From assembly GCF_000247605.1 (NCBI RefSeq), contig NC_016894.1, positions 3,647,732 to 3,711,731 of the forward strand: a stretch of 64,000 bases of DNA, read 5' to 3'. This DNA comes from Acetobacterium woodii DSM 1030 (GTDB lineage Bacteria; Bacillota; Clostridia; Eubacteriales; Eubacteriaceae). The notes under the pieces were generated by a model that searched no databases, was not told the origin of the DNA, and worked only from the letters and a program-made list of their open reading frames with translations. Shown here in pieces: positions 52,699 to 60,863 of the stretch; position 1 is the first letter of the stretch; each line of letters opens with the position of its first letter. The position numbers were made by a program, and so were the translations under genes.

Positions 52699-53249
52699 AT
52701 AAGCCCCAAAAATATTTCACGATCAAGTTCTAAACAGGTGATATCATCTTTTATCCACATCGTTTTGCCGCCTAAAGATAATAATATCTGACGGCCTTTA
52801 ACACTGATAGCGAAGGCAAATATGTTCTCAATTACGTATCCTTCGATATTTTTTTGTTTCAAATATTCTCTGGCTGATTCAACCAGCAAACGGGATATTC
52901 CTTGACCCCGATAGTCGGGATCAATGACGTGATCAAACAAAAGAACACTATTACTCGCTTCTTTTGTCAGTGGTTTTATTTCTTCAGCATTAAGATTGTC
53001 GTCAATGTATTCTTGTTGCAGTAAAGCCCGTTGGTGAACAGCGGGCATCACGCTGAAAAAGCTGATAAATCCAACTAGTTTTTTTTCAGCATAAGCAGTA
53101 ATCACACCCTCCTTAAACTTTAAAAACCGTTTTTCCGCCATTCCCTTATTCGTAAGTATATCTTTCCCAAAAATCATGAGATCGAGAGCAAGAATAGATT
53201 TAAAATCTTCTATCGTTAATTCTTTCCCACTTTTGATAGTTATATTCAC
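52695..53249 (-). CDS. GNAT family N-acetyltransferase
   Basis: Acetyltransferase of 184 residues. The acetyl-CoA loop RGQGISRLLVESA and the preceding strand LLFDHVIDPDY are clear. The start is a GTG at 53249 with GAGGAG 5 nt upstream, 4 nt after the SpoIIE stop; a longer frame to 53315 would overlap that gene. Substrate unknown. It is in the same operon as the phosphatase, a second GNAT and the RsbW-like kinase. Confidence 0.87.
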   Translation of the reverse strand: MNITIKSGKELTIEDFKSILALDLMIFGKDILTNKGMAEKRFLKFKEGVITAYAEKKLVGFISFFSVMPAVHQRALLQQEYIDDNLNAEEIKPLTKEASNSVLLFDHVIDPDYRGQGISRLLVESAREYLKQKNIEGYVIENIFAFAISVKGRQILLSLGGKTMWIKDDITCLELDREIFLGLI

Positions 53250-53253
53250 ACTT

Positions 53254-54876
53254 CTACTCCTCAAACTTAAATCCGAGCATAGTAATATCATCAAACTGCG
53301 GTTCGGTATCTGCAAATTGATCGACGTCCGCTAATATATCGGCACATAATGATTTGATATCATGTTTTTCTTTTGACGCAACTAATGCCGTTAAACGATC
53401 CAGTCCATAAAATTCACTTTTGGTATTATTTGCTTCTGGAATACCATCAGTATAAAGATAAATGATGTCACCTTTTTCAATTTTCGACTCGTTCATTTTA
53501 TATTTGGCTGTTTCCATCCCGGCACAGACAAATCCTTTTTTCCCGGTAAGCAGTTCAACCGAGCCATCTTTTTTCCAGATAATCGCCGGGTCATGGCCAG
53601 CATCACACCATTGGAAGACACCGGTTTTGACATTGATAATGGCAATTAGTAAAGTCACAAACATCCCTTGTTCATTATTTCGACACAAATTGACATTTGC
53701 TTCAGTCATAACCTCGTCAACCGGCAATCGTCTCAGTACCAGATCTTTAACTGTTGCTTTGGCCATCGCCATAAATAACGCCGCCGGAACCCCTTTACCA
53801 GAGACATCTCCGATGGTAATACAGAAATGGTCGTCATCAACAAAGAAAAAGTCGTAAAAATCACCGCCCACATCTTTTGCTGCCCGCATCGATGCATAAA
53901 GCGTAAATTCATTTCTATCCGGGTATTCAAAATTCCGGGGTAACATCCCTTCTTGAATCAGAGTCGCAATTCGCAGCTCGGTTTCAATTCGCTCCCGCTC
54001 AGAGGTCACACTGGTAAGTTCGTTGATATAGCGGATGATATCGCTGGTCATTTTATTAAACGCCTCAGCCAGAATTTCAATTTCATCACCGGTTTTTACG
54101 TCAATATTCATAGCCACAATCTGACCCAAGTTTTCATCCAAGTTGGTGTTAACAAAATCCGTCGCGTTATCAACAATAACCTGCAGCGGATCAATAATCG
54201 ATCGGTTAAGGAAAAGTAAATAGGTGCTAATAAATAAAATAAAAATCAACGCTGCAATCGAAGAAACCAGCATAATATAAGTATTTAGGGTTTGATTAAT
54301 ATCCTGCATCGACATATCTGCCCCAACAACCAGCAGTGGCTGGCCTTGATCATCATAAATGACATCAAAGGCGGAAATTAAATAACCAAACTCGCTATCA
54401 TTTGTAATATAGGTTTTCGGCGCCTCGGGATTAGCAAAGAGATTATTTGCTGAATCGATATCTTTCTGGGGATAATAATCAGTGCCTAAAAAATTGCCCA
54501 ACACAAAATGTCCTTCATCTCCGGGTTTCGTCCCTTGTGCAAAAACGGTTAACCCATCCGCGGTGGGCACATAGGCGTACAGATATTTAAGGCCGTTTTG
54601 TTCCTGAATAATTTGAAATTGTTCAACCAGACGATCATAATCGGCGTCAGTTTGAAGCGTTTCTAAATACTGATTCACCTTATCATCCGGTACTAACGCC
54701 GCCGCTGTATGAACCAGTGATGAAATATTGTTATCATACCGTTTAAACATTTGATCACGGTAACTGAAATAGGAGATTAAGACGATAATCACACACAATA
54801 AAATTGCCAGAATCATGCTTGCCGATGCAAATTTTGTTTTTAGGCTAATTCTTCTAATACTTTTTGGTTCTTTCAT
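53254..54876 (-). CDS. SpoIIE-type PP2C phosphatase with extracellular sensor and HAMP
   Basis: Membrane phosphatase of 540 residues. Helix 1 (about 20-40) and helix 2 (about 200-222) bracket an external Cache-like sensor domain (YLYAYVPTADGLTVFAQG). HAMP and a short coiled-coil (about 225-300) lead to the PP2C domain (about 310-540) with AKDVGGDFYDFF, IGDVSGKGVPAALFMA, DAGHDP and DDITMLGF, all metal-site Asp residues present. It probably dephosphorylates a STAS protein, opposing the RsbW-like kinase. The start at 54876 has AAGGTGG 5 nt upstream. It lies 15 nt after the MATE fusion. Confidence 0.92.
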   Translation of the reverse strand: MKEPKSIRRISLKTKFASASMILAILLCVIIVLISYFSYRDQMFKRYDNNISSLVHTAAALVPDDKVNQYLETLQTDADYDRLVEQFQIIQEQNGLKYLYAYVPTADGLTVFAQGTKPGDEGHFVLGNFLGTDYYPQKDIDSANNLFANPEAPKTYITNDSEFGYLISAFDVIYDDQGQPLLVVGADMSMQDINQTLNTYIMLVSSIAALIFILFISTYLLFLNRSIIDPLQVIVDNATDFVNTNLDENLGQIVAMNIDVKTGDEIEILAEAFNKMTSDIIRYINELTSVTSERERIETELRIATLIQEGMLPRNFEYPDRNEFTLYASMRAAKDVGGDFYDFFFVDDDHFCITIGDVSGKGVPAALFMAMAKATVKDLVLRRLPVDEVMTEANVNLCRNNEQGMFVTLLIAIINVKTGVFQWCDAGHDPAIIWKKDGSVELLTGKKGFVCAGMETAKYKMNESKIEKGDIIYLYTDGIPEANNTKSEFYGLDRLTALVASKEKHDIKSLCADILADVDQFADTEPQFDDITMLGFKFEE

Positions 54877-54891
54877 AAATGCCACCTTGTT

Positions 54892-56685
54892 TTATAAAAT
54901 AATGAGCAGGTTGTTAAATACCAGGGTCCGATTATAAGCAAAGGATTTTGCTTTTTTTCGAACGATCGAAACGCCCAGATAATCAAGCGCTTCATCAGGT
55001 TTTTCCGATTCTTCAAAGGGATTGTACGTAGTACTGTCATCGCGAAGCCGAATATATATATCGCCATCAAATAAAGCGATTTTGATATGAATGAAATGTG
55101 GTTTCCCATCATTAAATCCAAAGTTAATAATATTAGCCGCTAGTTCTTCAATTGTCAAATTAATAAAATAAGCATTTTTAGTATCAATATCCTGCCGTTC
55201 ACAAAAGGCTTCAATTTCTACCACACAATTTTCCAGTTCTTTAATGTCTGAAGAAAGGGTCGTTTCATAGATATTATCTTTCGCGATCACAGGCTCTCTA
55301 AATAACAACACATTGCGATAACCACCCTGCTTTTTAAGCACGACCGCAGCCATAAACATCAGCAGCATCGTTACCGTTTCTGAGCCAACAATTGCCAACG
55401 CCGTTCCCATGACACCCCAAATTGGAATCAACCAGGCGGAGAACGCGATTAGCAGTAAAAATCCCCGCATAAAATAAATAACCCCTGCCAGCGTCGGCCG
55501 TTTAATGGTTTGATAAAAATGTGCCATCACACAATTGATACAGGTTTGAACGACCCCGAAAGCAAAAATCCGGATGGTCTGGACCACCACCATCGCATTC
55601 TCGGCTACTCCAAACATTGACGCAATCGGAGCGGCAAAAACAATTAAAATCAGCCCTGATCCGATGCTTAGCAGAACCGCCGTTTTTAATGATAAGTGCA
55701 TGGTATTATAAACCCCGGCGGTGTCTTTTTCTCCGGCAAAAGTTGCCACCAGCGGAGCCAATGCCAATGAAATGCCATCGAATATCGCATAAGCAAACAA
55801 TGAAACATTAAACAGAATATTATAAACCGCCAATCCGCTAACACCTACCGTTACACTTAACAAATTATTGATCACGACCAAGCTGATCCCCTGATAAATA
55901 AAAGCCGACCCGCTGCCAAATCCACCATGAAAAAGATGATACCCGTCCTTGAGACTAAGCGGGGCCCGGCAAAATTTGAGATGACTGTTTTTTTTGAAAA
56001 AATGAACACTATAGACTGCCACCGCCACAAATTGTCCGATGACCATCGCCAGTGCGCCTCCAAACACCCCCATATTCAGTCCAAAAATAAAAACCAGATC
56101 GAGGACAAGATTAACAACAACCGATAAGCTGATCCCTACTGTCGATAAAAAAGGGTCGGCATCACTGCGGATCAGCAGGGAAATAACCGGCGCTAAAATA
56201 AATATCGGTGCCGCTAAAATAACCGGTCGCAGATAATCAATCGCTGTGTCGAGTCCGGAACCACCGGTAGCCGCAATAATTTGTGGTAGAAACAACATTC
56301 CCAAGAGGGTACTTAACAAACCGATTACCAACGCAAAAAAAATCGCCTGGGTAAAGTAGGTTCTGGCCCCTTGTTTGTCCTCAGCCCCAATGGACTCGGA
56401 GACTTTCAGTGAACCACCGACTCCAAAAGCGTATCCAAATAAATTATACACCATATAGATTGGCATTGAAACCGCCAGCACCGAAAGTCCGGTTTCACCA
56501 AAAGCATTCCCCAAAATAATGGCATCCACAAAGGTACCCAAAACCACTCCGGCCGAAGCCAAAATACTGTTGATCGCAAATACTCGAAAGGCTTTATTCA
56601 CAAAATGTTGATTATTCATTGTACGCTGTCTTTTTGCCCCCTTTTTTTCTGTAATAAAAACTGGACTGCTTTTATTAACCTCCAC
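54892..56685 (-). CDS. MATE transporter fused to RsbW-like ATPase
   Basis: Protein of up to 597 residues. Twelve helices (about 30-455) form a MATE-type exporter (VLAVSMPIYMVYNLFGYAFG, FGVVQTCINCVMAHFYQ). The last 130 residues are an RsbW-like ATPase with an intact N-box NLTIEELAANIINFGF, RLRDDSTTYNPF and a G-box-like DYLGVSIVRKKA. The start is uncertain: GTG at 56685 contains the GGAGG, while ATG at 56619 has no good ribosome site. It heads the operon with SpoIIE phosphatase, two GNATs and a free RsbW-like kinase. Likely the ATPase domain lets the exporter take part in partner switching. Confidence 0.87.
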   Translation of the reverse strand: MEVNKSSPVFITEKKGAKRQRTMNNQHFVNKAFRVFAINSILASAGVVLGTFVDAIILGNAFGETGLSVLAVSMPIYMVYNLFGYAFGVGGSLKVSESIGAEDKQGARTYFTQAIFFALVIGLLSTLLGMLFLPQIIAATGGSGLDTAIDYLRPVILAAPIFILAPVISLLIRSDADPFLSTVGISLSVVVNLVLDLVFIFGLNMGVFGGALAMVIGQFVAVAVYSVHFFKKNSHLKFCRAPLSLKDGYHLFHGGFGSGSAFIYQGISLVVINNLLSVTVGVSGLAVYNILFNVSLFAYAIFDGISLALAPLVATFAGEKDTAGVYNTMHLSLKTAVLLSIGSGLILIVFAAPIASMFGVAENAMVVVQTIRIFAFGVVQTCINCVMAHFYQTIKRPTLAGVIYFMRGFLLLIAFSAWLIPIWGVMGTALAIVGSETVTMLLMFMAAVVLKKQGGYRNVLLFREPVIAKDNIYETTLSSDIKELENCVVEIEAFCERQDIDTKNAYFINLTIEELAANIINFGFNDGKPHFIHIKIALFDGDIYIRLRDDSTTYNPFEESEKPDEALDYLGVSIVRKKAKSFAYNRTLVFNNLLIIL

Positions 56686-56894
56686 TGATGCAGATAAAAT
56701 ACTATTGATTATAATGTTAATATCTAACTTTTTTTACAAAAATGATTAATTGAAGACAAAATTATCCCATTAAAAAAGAACTATGCGATTTTATTATAGC
56801 ATATATACAGCCTTCTTTGTCGAACATTTATTTAGTCCATCGCGGATATTTTTCGTCCCGCAATATAATGATATTTTTCAAAATTATTTACGTA

Positions 56895-56929
56895 AAAAGA
56901 AGCCTGAATTTATTTTCCAGACTTCTTTT
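56895..56929 (-). terminator. Terminator of the AraC/GyrI gene
   Basis: Stem AAAAGAAG.CTG / CAG.CTTCTTTT with a single mismatch and a 12 nt loop, followed by a T run on the minus strand. The remainder of 56686-56969 shows no gene. Confidence 0.7.
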
Positions 56930-56969
56930 CTCTAATTTTTCATTAAATTTGTTAAATTGATTCCTTAAG

Positions 56970-57872
56970 TCATCTACTCATCATCACCCACACTTCCATT
57001 TTTGTTGTTTCCAGATCATGACTGGCATAACGTTCTACCGCAAAAGGCATGATCTTTAATTGATGTCTGGGTAACCAGGTTTCAAATAAATATTTGTGTG
57101 CTTTATAAACTGCATCCATAACAAGATGCTCAAAGTCTTCTGCTTCAAAAGTACAAACAATATATTCACCTTCGGATAATTTCCAGGGAACATAACCATC
57201 TATTATCTTCTCGGAATCTGCCGCTGCCCCAGCAAAATAGTTATAGTATCCAGCTTTGGAACTACCATAGGTTACACCAATCTCATCACCGCCAGCCTTA
57301 ATCTCTGTTATTTCAGATTTTCGTTTATGAAACGTATCCCATAGGACAGCAAGACCATCAATACCGGTATTTCCGCCACCTGGCATTTCTTCAATCCGCT
57401 CCTCTATGCTGAGTCCTATAAAATGCTCTGGCTTAGCCAACTTTAAACGGCAAATTTCGATAACAATTCCCTCCGCAATAAGTGGCATATTTTCATCAAT
57501 TAGAGTATAATTAAAGAGCAACTGAGGTTTCACAAAATTGTTTAATCGCACTGGATTGCCACGGTATTCTTCTGGAGTAATTCCAAAAGCCTGCTTAAAA
57601 GCCCGAGTAAAACTCGTGTGGGATGAAAAACCATAATCCAGGGCAATATCCAAAATCCTCTTCTGGCTACTCATAAGCATTTCCGATGCCCCTGCGAGTC
57701 GTCTAAGCTTAATATATTCATTTACCGGTTTTTTCACCAATCGACTAAAAAGTCGTTGATAATAAAATGGTGACAGAGCAGCGATTTCAGCTAATGCTTC
57801 AATATTTAATTCTTCAGAGAGATGTTCCTCTATATAATCAACCGTTTTTTGTATTTGTTCCCAAGCGTGCAT
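56970..57872 (-). CDS. AraC family regulator with GyrI-like effector domain
   Basis: Regulator of 300 residues with an N-terminal AraC double HTH (about 8-105; LNIEALAEIAALSPFYYQRL, ILDIALDYGFSSHTSFTRAF) and a C-terminal GyrI-like ligand domain (about 125-298). This order (HTH first) is typical of the Rob/SoxS-GyrI group that responds to hydrophobic compounds. AAAGGAGG lies 8 nt before the ATG at 57872. It stands alone with its own terminator, upstream of the partner-switching operon. Confidence 0.92.
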   Translation of the reverse strand: MHAWEQIQKTVDYIEEHLSEELNIEALAEIAALSPFYYQRLFSRLVKKPVNEYIKLRRLAGASEMLMSSQKRILDIALDYGFSSHTSFTRAFKQAFGITPEEYRGNPVRLNNFVKPQLLFNYTLIDENMPLIAEGIVIEICRLKLAKPEHFIGLSIEERIEEMPGGGNTGIDGLAVLWDTFHKRKSEITEIKAGGDEIGVTYGSSKAGYYNYFAGAAADSEKIIDGYVPWKLSEGEYIVCTFEAEDFEHLVMDAVYKAHKYLFETWLPRHQLKIMPFAVERYASHDLETTKMEVWVMMSR

Positions 57873-58072
57873 CAAAAGCACCTCCTTTCATCGACAGAAT
57901 AACACGAAATCACCATCTTGGCTTGTCCGCTAATGCTCTTTTTTATAATCTTAACTTGTATGGAGTTTATCTTAAAGATGTTTTTTAATATCATGGGATA
58001 TAAAATTTCTTCAATATCATAATCCGTATAACTCTGATGTCTCGGATCCTCGACCCCGTTTAGTTCTTTCAC
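57872..58072 (-). pseudogene. Remnant of a transposase N-terminus
   Basis: A short frame reads ELNGVEDPRHQSYTDYDIEE followed by ILYPMILKNIFKINS, which resembles the start of H-repeat/ISAs1-like transposases (the DxR...Y..EEI...ILKN pattern). It opens with GTG, stops after 66 residues at the AraC start, and has no catalytic part. A decayed insertion sequence is the best reading. The rest of 57873-58234 contains only the TetR promoter. Confidence 0.45.
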
Positions 58073-58172
58073 CAGATTCAGTAAATAATGCTGTTGTATT
58101 TTTACCTTTCAGTTCTGGAGTATCTTAGCTGTAAGTCCAAACACAAATTTTTGACAACCTAATCAAATTTAT

Positions 58173-58215
58173 TTGACAAGCTTAAAATTTTGGCATAAAC
58201 TAATAGTATTAGTTT
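58173..58215 (+). promoter_or_regulatory. TetR promoter with overlapping operator
   Basis: TTGACA (58173-58178), 17 nt spacer and TAAACT (58196-58201). The perfect palindrome AAACTAAT-AGT-ATTAGTTT (58197-58215) covers the -10 box and start site, an ideal place for autorepression. Confidence 0.8.
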
Positions 58216-58234
58216 TAATAGGAGAGCGTTAGCA

Positions 58235-58804
58235 ATGGCAAGAAAAGGTTTAGATTCTAAAATCATTATCGCAACAGCTGCACAACTGGTAGAAGAAAAG
58301 GGCTACGCTAATTTTTCATTAAATGAACTTGCGGCTAATCTTGGTGTTAAAACAGCTTCGCTTTATAATCATATTGCAAATGTTCGTGAAGTTAATTCCA
58401 AAATTTCAATCCTCGCTGTAAACCGATTGCATCAAATTCTGGAAAATGCAATTTTGGAAAAAAATCGTGATCAGGCCCTAATGTCACTGGCGATAGCCTA
58501 TCGAAATTTTGCTAGAGACAATCCTGAATTATATAAAGCTGTCATTCGTTTATCTTCTTGCGAAGATGATCCATTAAAAGAATCTGGTGCGAAGGTTGTT
58601 GAACCAATTATCACCGTTCTTAAACGATACAATCTGAATGAACTGGACATGATTCATCTTTCCCGAGCCTTGCGAAGTTCACTTCATGGTTTCGCCGAAA
58701 TGGAAGAAGCCGGTTTTTTCCGTAAACCCGATGCAAATATTGACGATAGCTATAAAAAAATGATTGCAGGTTATATTCTGCTTTTAAATAGCTATCCGAT
58801 TTAA
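58235..58804 (+). CDS. TetR/AcrR family regulator (WHG-domain type)
   Basis: Regulator of 189 residues. The HTH (about 12-55) has FSLNELAANLGVKTASLYNH. The C-terminal part (ARDNPELYKAVIRL, ALRSSLHGFAEMEEAGFF) fits the TetR_C_WHG type. GGAGAG precedes the ATG. It is followed by a metallo-hydrolase and a MATE exporter, 30 and about 20 nt apart, so all three likely form one autorepressed operon. Confidence 0.92.
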   Translation: MARKGLDSKIIIATAAQLVEEKGYANFSLNELAANLGVKTASLYNHIANVREVNSKISILAVNRLHQILENAILEKNRDQALMSLAIAYRNFARDNPELYKAVIRLSSCEDDPLKESGAKVVEPIITVLKRYNLNELDMIHLSRALRSSLHGFAEMEEAGFFRKPDANIDDSYKKMIAGYILLLNSYPI

Positions 58805-58834
58805 AAATATTATTTTAGCTAAGGAGAATTAGCA

Positions 58835-59428
58835 ATGGGCAAATTATTTTATCAGGGACATGGCAGTTATCGGATTGTTTCAGATCGCGGCATCGTTATC
58901 TACGTTGACCCCTTCGCTGGCGAAGGTTACGATTTACCCGCCGACATTGTCCTGATTTCACATGAACATCCCGATCATAACCAATTATCACTGATTCAGC
59001 AAAAGGCCGGCTGTGTCGTGCTCCGACCGGAAACTATCCTGGTCGATGGTATTTATGGCAGTCAAACAATCCATGGTATTTCGGTCCAGGCAGTGCCTGC
59101 CTATAATATCGGCCATGATAAAAACAAATGTGTCGGTTATGTGGTTACCGTCGACGATATTAAGATCTATGCTTCCGGGGACACCTCAACAACGGACTAT
59201 ATGAAAGATGTCCTGTCCCACGAAAAAATCGATTATGCCTTCTTGCCAATCGATGGCTTTTATAACATGAATCCTGAAGAAGCCGCTCAATGTGCCAAAA
59301 TCATTGGTGCCACCCATACCATCCCTATTCATATGAAACCGGGCGCCTTGTTTGACCGGGAACTTGCCGAAACTTTTGTGGCCGATGGCCGCCTGATTTT
59401 AGAACCGAATGACGAAATAACACTGTAA
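58835..59428 (+). CDS. Metallo-beta-lactamase fold hydrolase (UPF0173-like)
   Basis: Zinc hydrolase of 197 residues. The HxHxDH motif is seen as SHEHPDHN (about 48-55), with GHD, ASGDTS and the late IPIHMKPG supplying further ligands. The family includes UlaG-like lactonases and UPF0173 proteins with broad or unknown substrates. AAGGAG precedes the ATG. It lies between the TetR regulator and a MATE exporter. Confidence 0.9.
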   Translation: MGKLFYQGHGSYRIVSDRGIVIYVDPFAGEGYDLPADIVLISHEHPDHNQLSLIQQKAGCVVLRPETILVDGIYGSQTIHGISVQAVPAYNIGHDKNKCVGYVVTVDDIKIYASGDTSTTDYMKDVLSHEKIDYAFLPIDGFYNMNPEEAAQCAKIIGATHTIPIHMKPGALFDRELAETFVADGRLILEPNDEITL

Positions 59429-59447
59429 ATCTTTTGGAGGTAGACCA

Positions 59448-60821
59448 ATTATTCATCTTATCAAAAATTCATCTTTTTATAAAAATGTAGCGACGATTGC
59501 CATTCCCATTACTTTTCAAAGTCTCATCACGATTGGCATCAATATGACTGATACCATGATGGTGGGCACCCTTGGAGAAGTGCCCCTATCGGGAGCTTCG
59601 CTAGCGAATCAGTTCATTATGATTTTTCAGATCTGTTGCATGGGAATTGGCATGGGCGCTTCTGTTCTTACTTCCCGTTTCTGGGGGATGCAAAATCCGG
59701 ATGCGCTAAAAAAAACCATTACCATTATGTTTCGCATCTGTCTGAGTTTTGCTTTGTGCTTTTCTCTGGCCACCTATTTTTTCCCAGAAGCAATTATCGG
59801 TATTTATTCAACTGATCCAGAAGTTATTCGGGAAGGTACACTTTATTTTAAATGGGCCATTCCCTGTTATCTTCTTTTGGGACTCTCACTGACCTCCACC
59901 ATTGTATTGCGAAGTGTTGGTCAAGTCCGTCTTCCCCTTATTTCATCGATTTGTGCGTTTTTCATCAACATCTTTTTTAATTATCTGTTCATCTTTGGCA
60001 ATTTCGGAGCCCCCCGAATGGCAATTGAGGGTTCTGCCCTCTCTACTTTAATTGCCCGAACGGTCGAATTTTCAATCATTTGCGGTTATTTATTTTTGAT
60101 TGATAAAAAAATCCGTTATCGACTCCAACACCTCTTTATGCATTGCCGGGATATTTTAGCAGAATACTTTAGGGTTGCCATTCCGGTTTTGATCAGCGAT
60201 GCTTTATTAGCACTCGGTAATAATACCGTCGTCATGGTCATTGGACGCCTTGGTGTCAGTTTTGTCTCGGCCAACGCCATTACCTTAGTGCTGCAACAAC
60301 TCAGCACCGTTTTTATTCAGGGAATTGCTAATGCCAGCGCGATCATCACCGGTCACACCTTGGGACGAGGTGATGAAGAGGCGGCTCAGCAGCAGGGATT
60401 TACCTTTTTATATATGGGCATTGCCGTTGGTATTATTGGCGCCGTTCTAATCTGGTTAATCAGTAAACCGATGATCAGTTTCTACAATCTAACCCTGGAA
60501 ACGCAACTGATCACCTATCAACTAACCTTTGCCATCGGTTTTATCGTCATTTTTCAGTCTGCCAACAGCATCCTGACCAAGGGAGTTCTCCGCGGCGGCG
60601 GCGACACTCGTTTTTTAATGCTCGCCGACATCATCTTTTTATGGGTGGTCTCGATTCCGCTTGGGGCATTGGCTGGTTTAGTCTGGCATTTACCGGCCTT
60701 TTGGATTTACACCTTGCTCAAAATTGATCAGGTTCTCAAATGTGTCTGGTGCGTTTATCGCTTAAAAAGCCGAAAATGGATTAAGAAAATCGTCGCCTGT
60801 CCGGTTAATCAAAATCAATAA
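59448..60821 (+). CDS. MATE family efflux transporter with apparent ATT start
   Basis: Exporter of 458 residues with 12 helices. GGAGG (59436-59440) is followed 7 nt later by ATT, then the normal MATE N-terminus IHLIKNSSFYKNVATIAIPI. No ATG, GTG or TTG exists in this frame between the upstream in-frame stop (59418) and the ATG at 59544. Starting at 59544 would cut helix 1 (MTDTMMVG is internal in the family) and has no ribosome site. So an ATT start, or a sequence change of ATG to ATT, is likely. Third gene of the TetR operon. Confidence 0.85.
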   Translation: MIHLIKNSSFYKNVATIAIPITFQSLITIGINMTDTMMVGTLGEVPLSGASLANQFIMIFQICCMGIGMGASVLTSRFWGMQNPDALKKTITIMFRICLSFALCFSLATYFFPEAIIGIYSTDPEVIREGTLYFKWAIPCYLLLGLSLTSTIVLRSVGQVRLPLISSICAFFINIFFNYLFIFGNFGAPRMAIEGSALSTLIARTVEFSIICGYLFLIDKKIRYRLQHLFMHCRDILAEYFRVAIPVLISDALLALGNNTVVMVIGRLGVSFVSANAITLVLQQLSTVFIQGIANASAIITGHTLGRGDEEAAQQQGFTFLYMGIAVGIIGAVLIWLISKPMISFYNLTLETQLITYQLTFAIGFIVIFQSANSILTKGVLRGGGDTRFLMLADIIFLWVVSIPLGALAGLVWHLPAFWIYTLLKIDQVLKCVWCVYRLKSRKWIKKIVACPVNQNQ

Positions 60822-60863
60822 GCCCAATATTTTAGGCCGAATCTGTTGCTTTCGGTATTTAAT

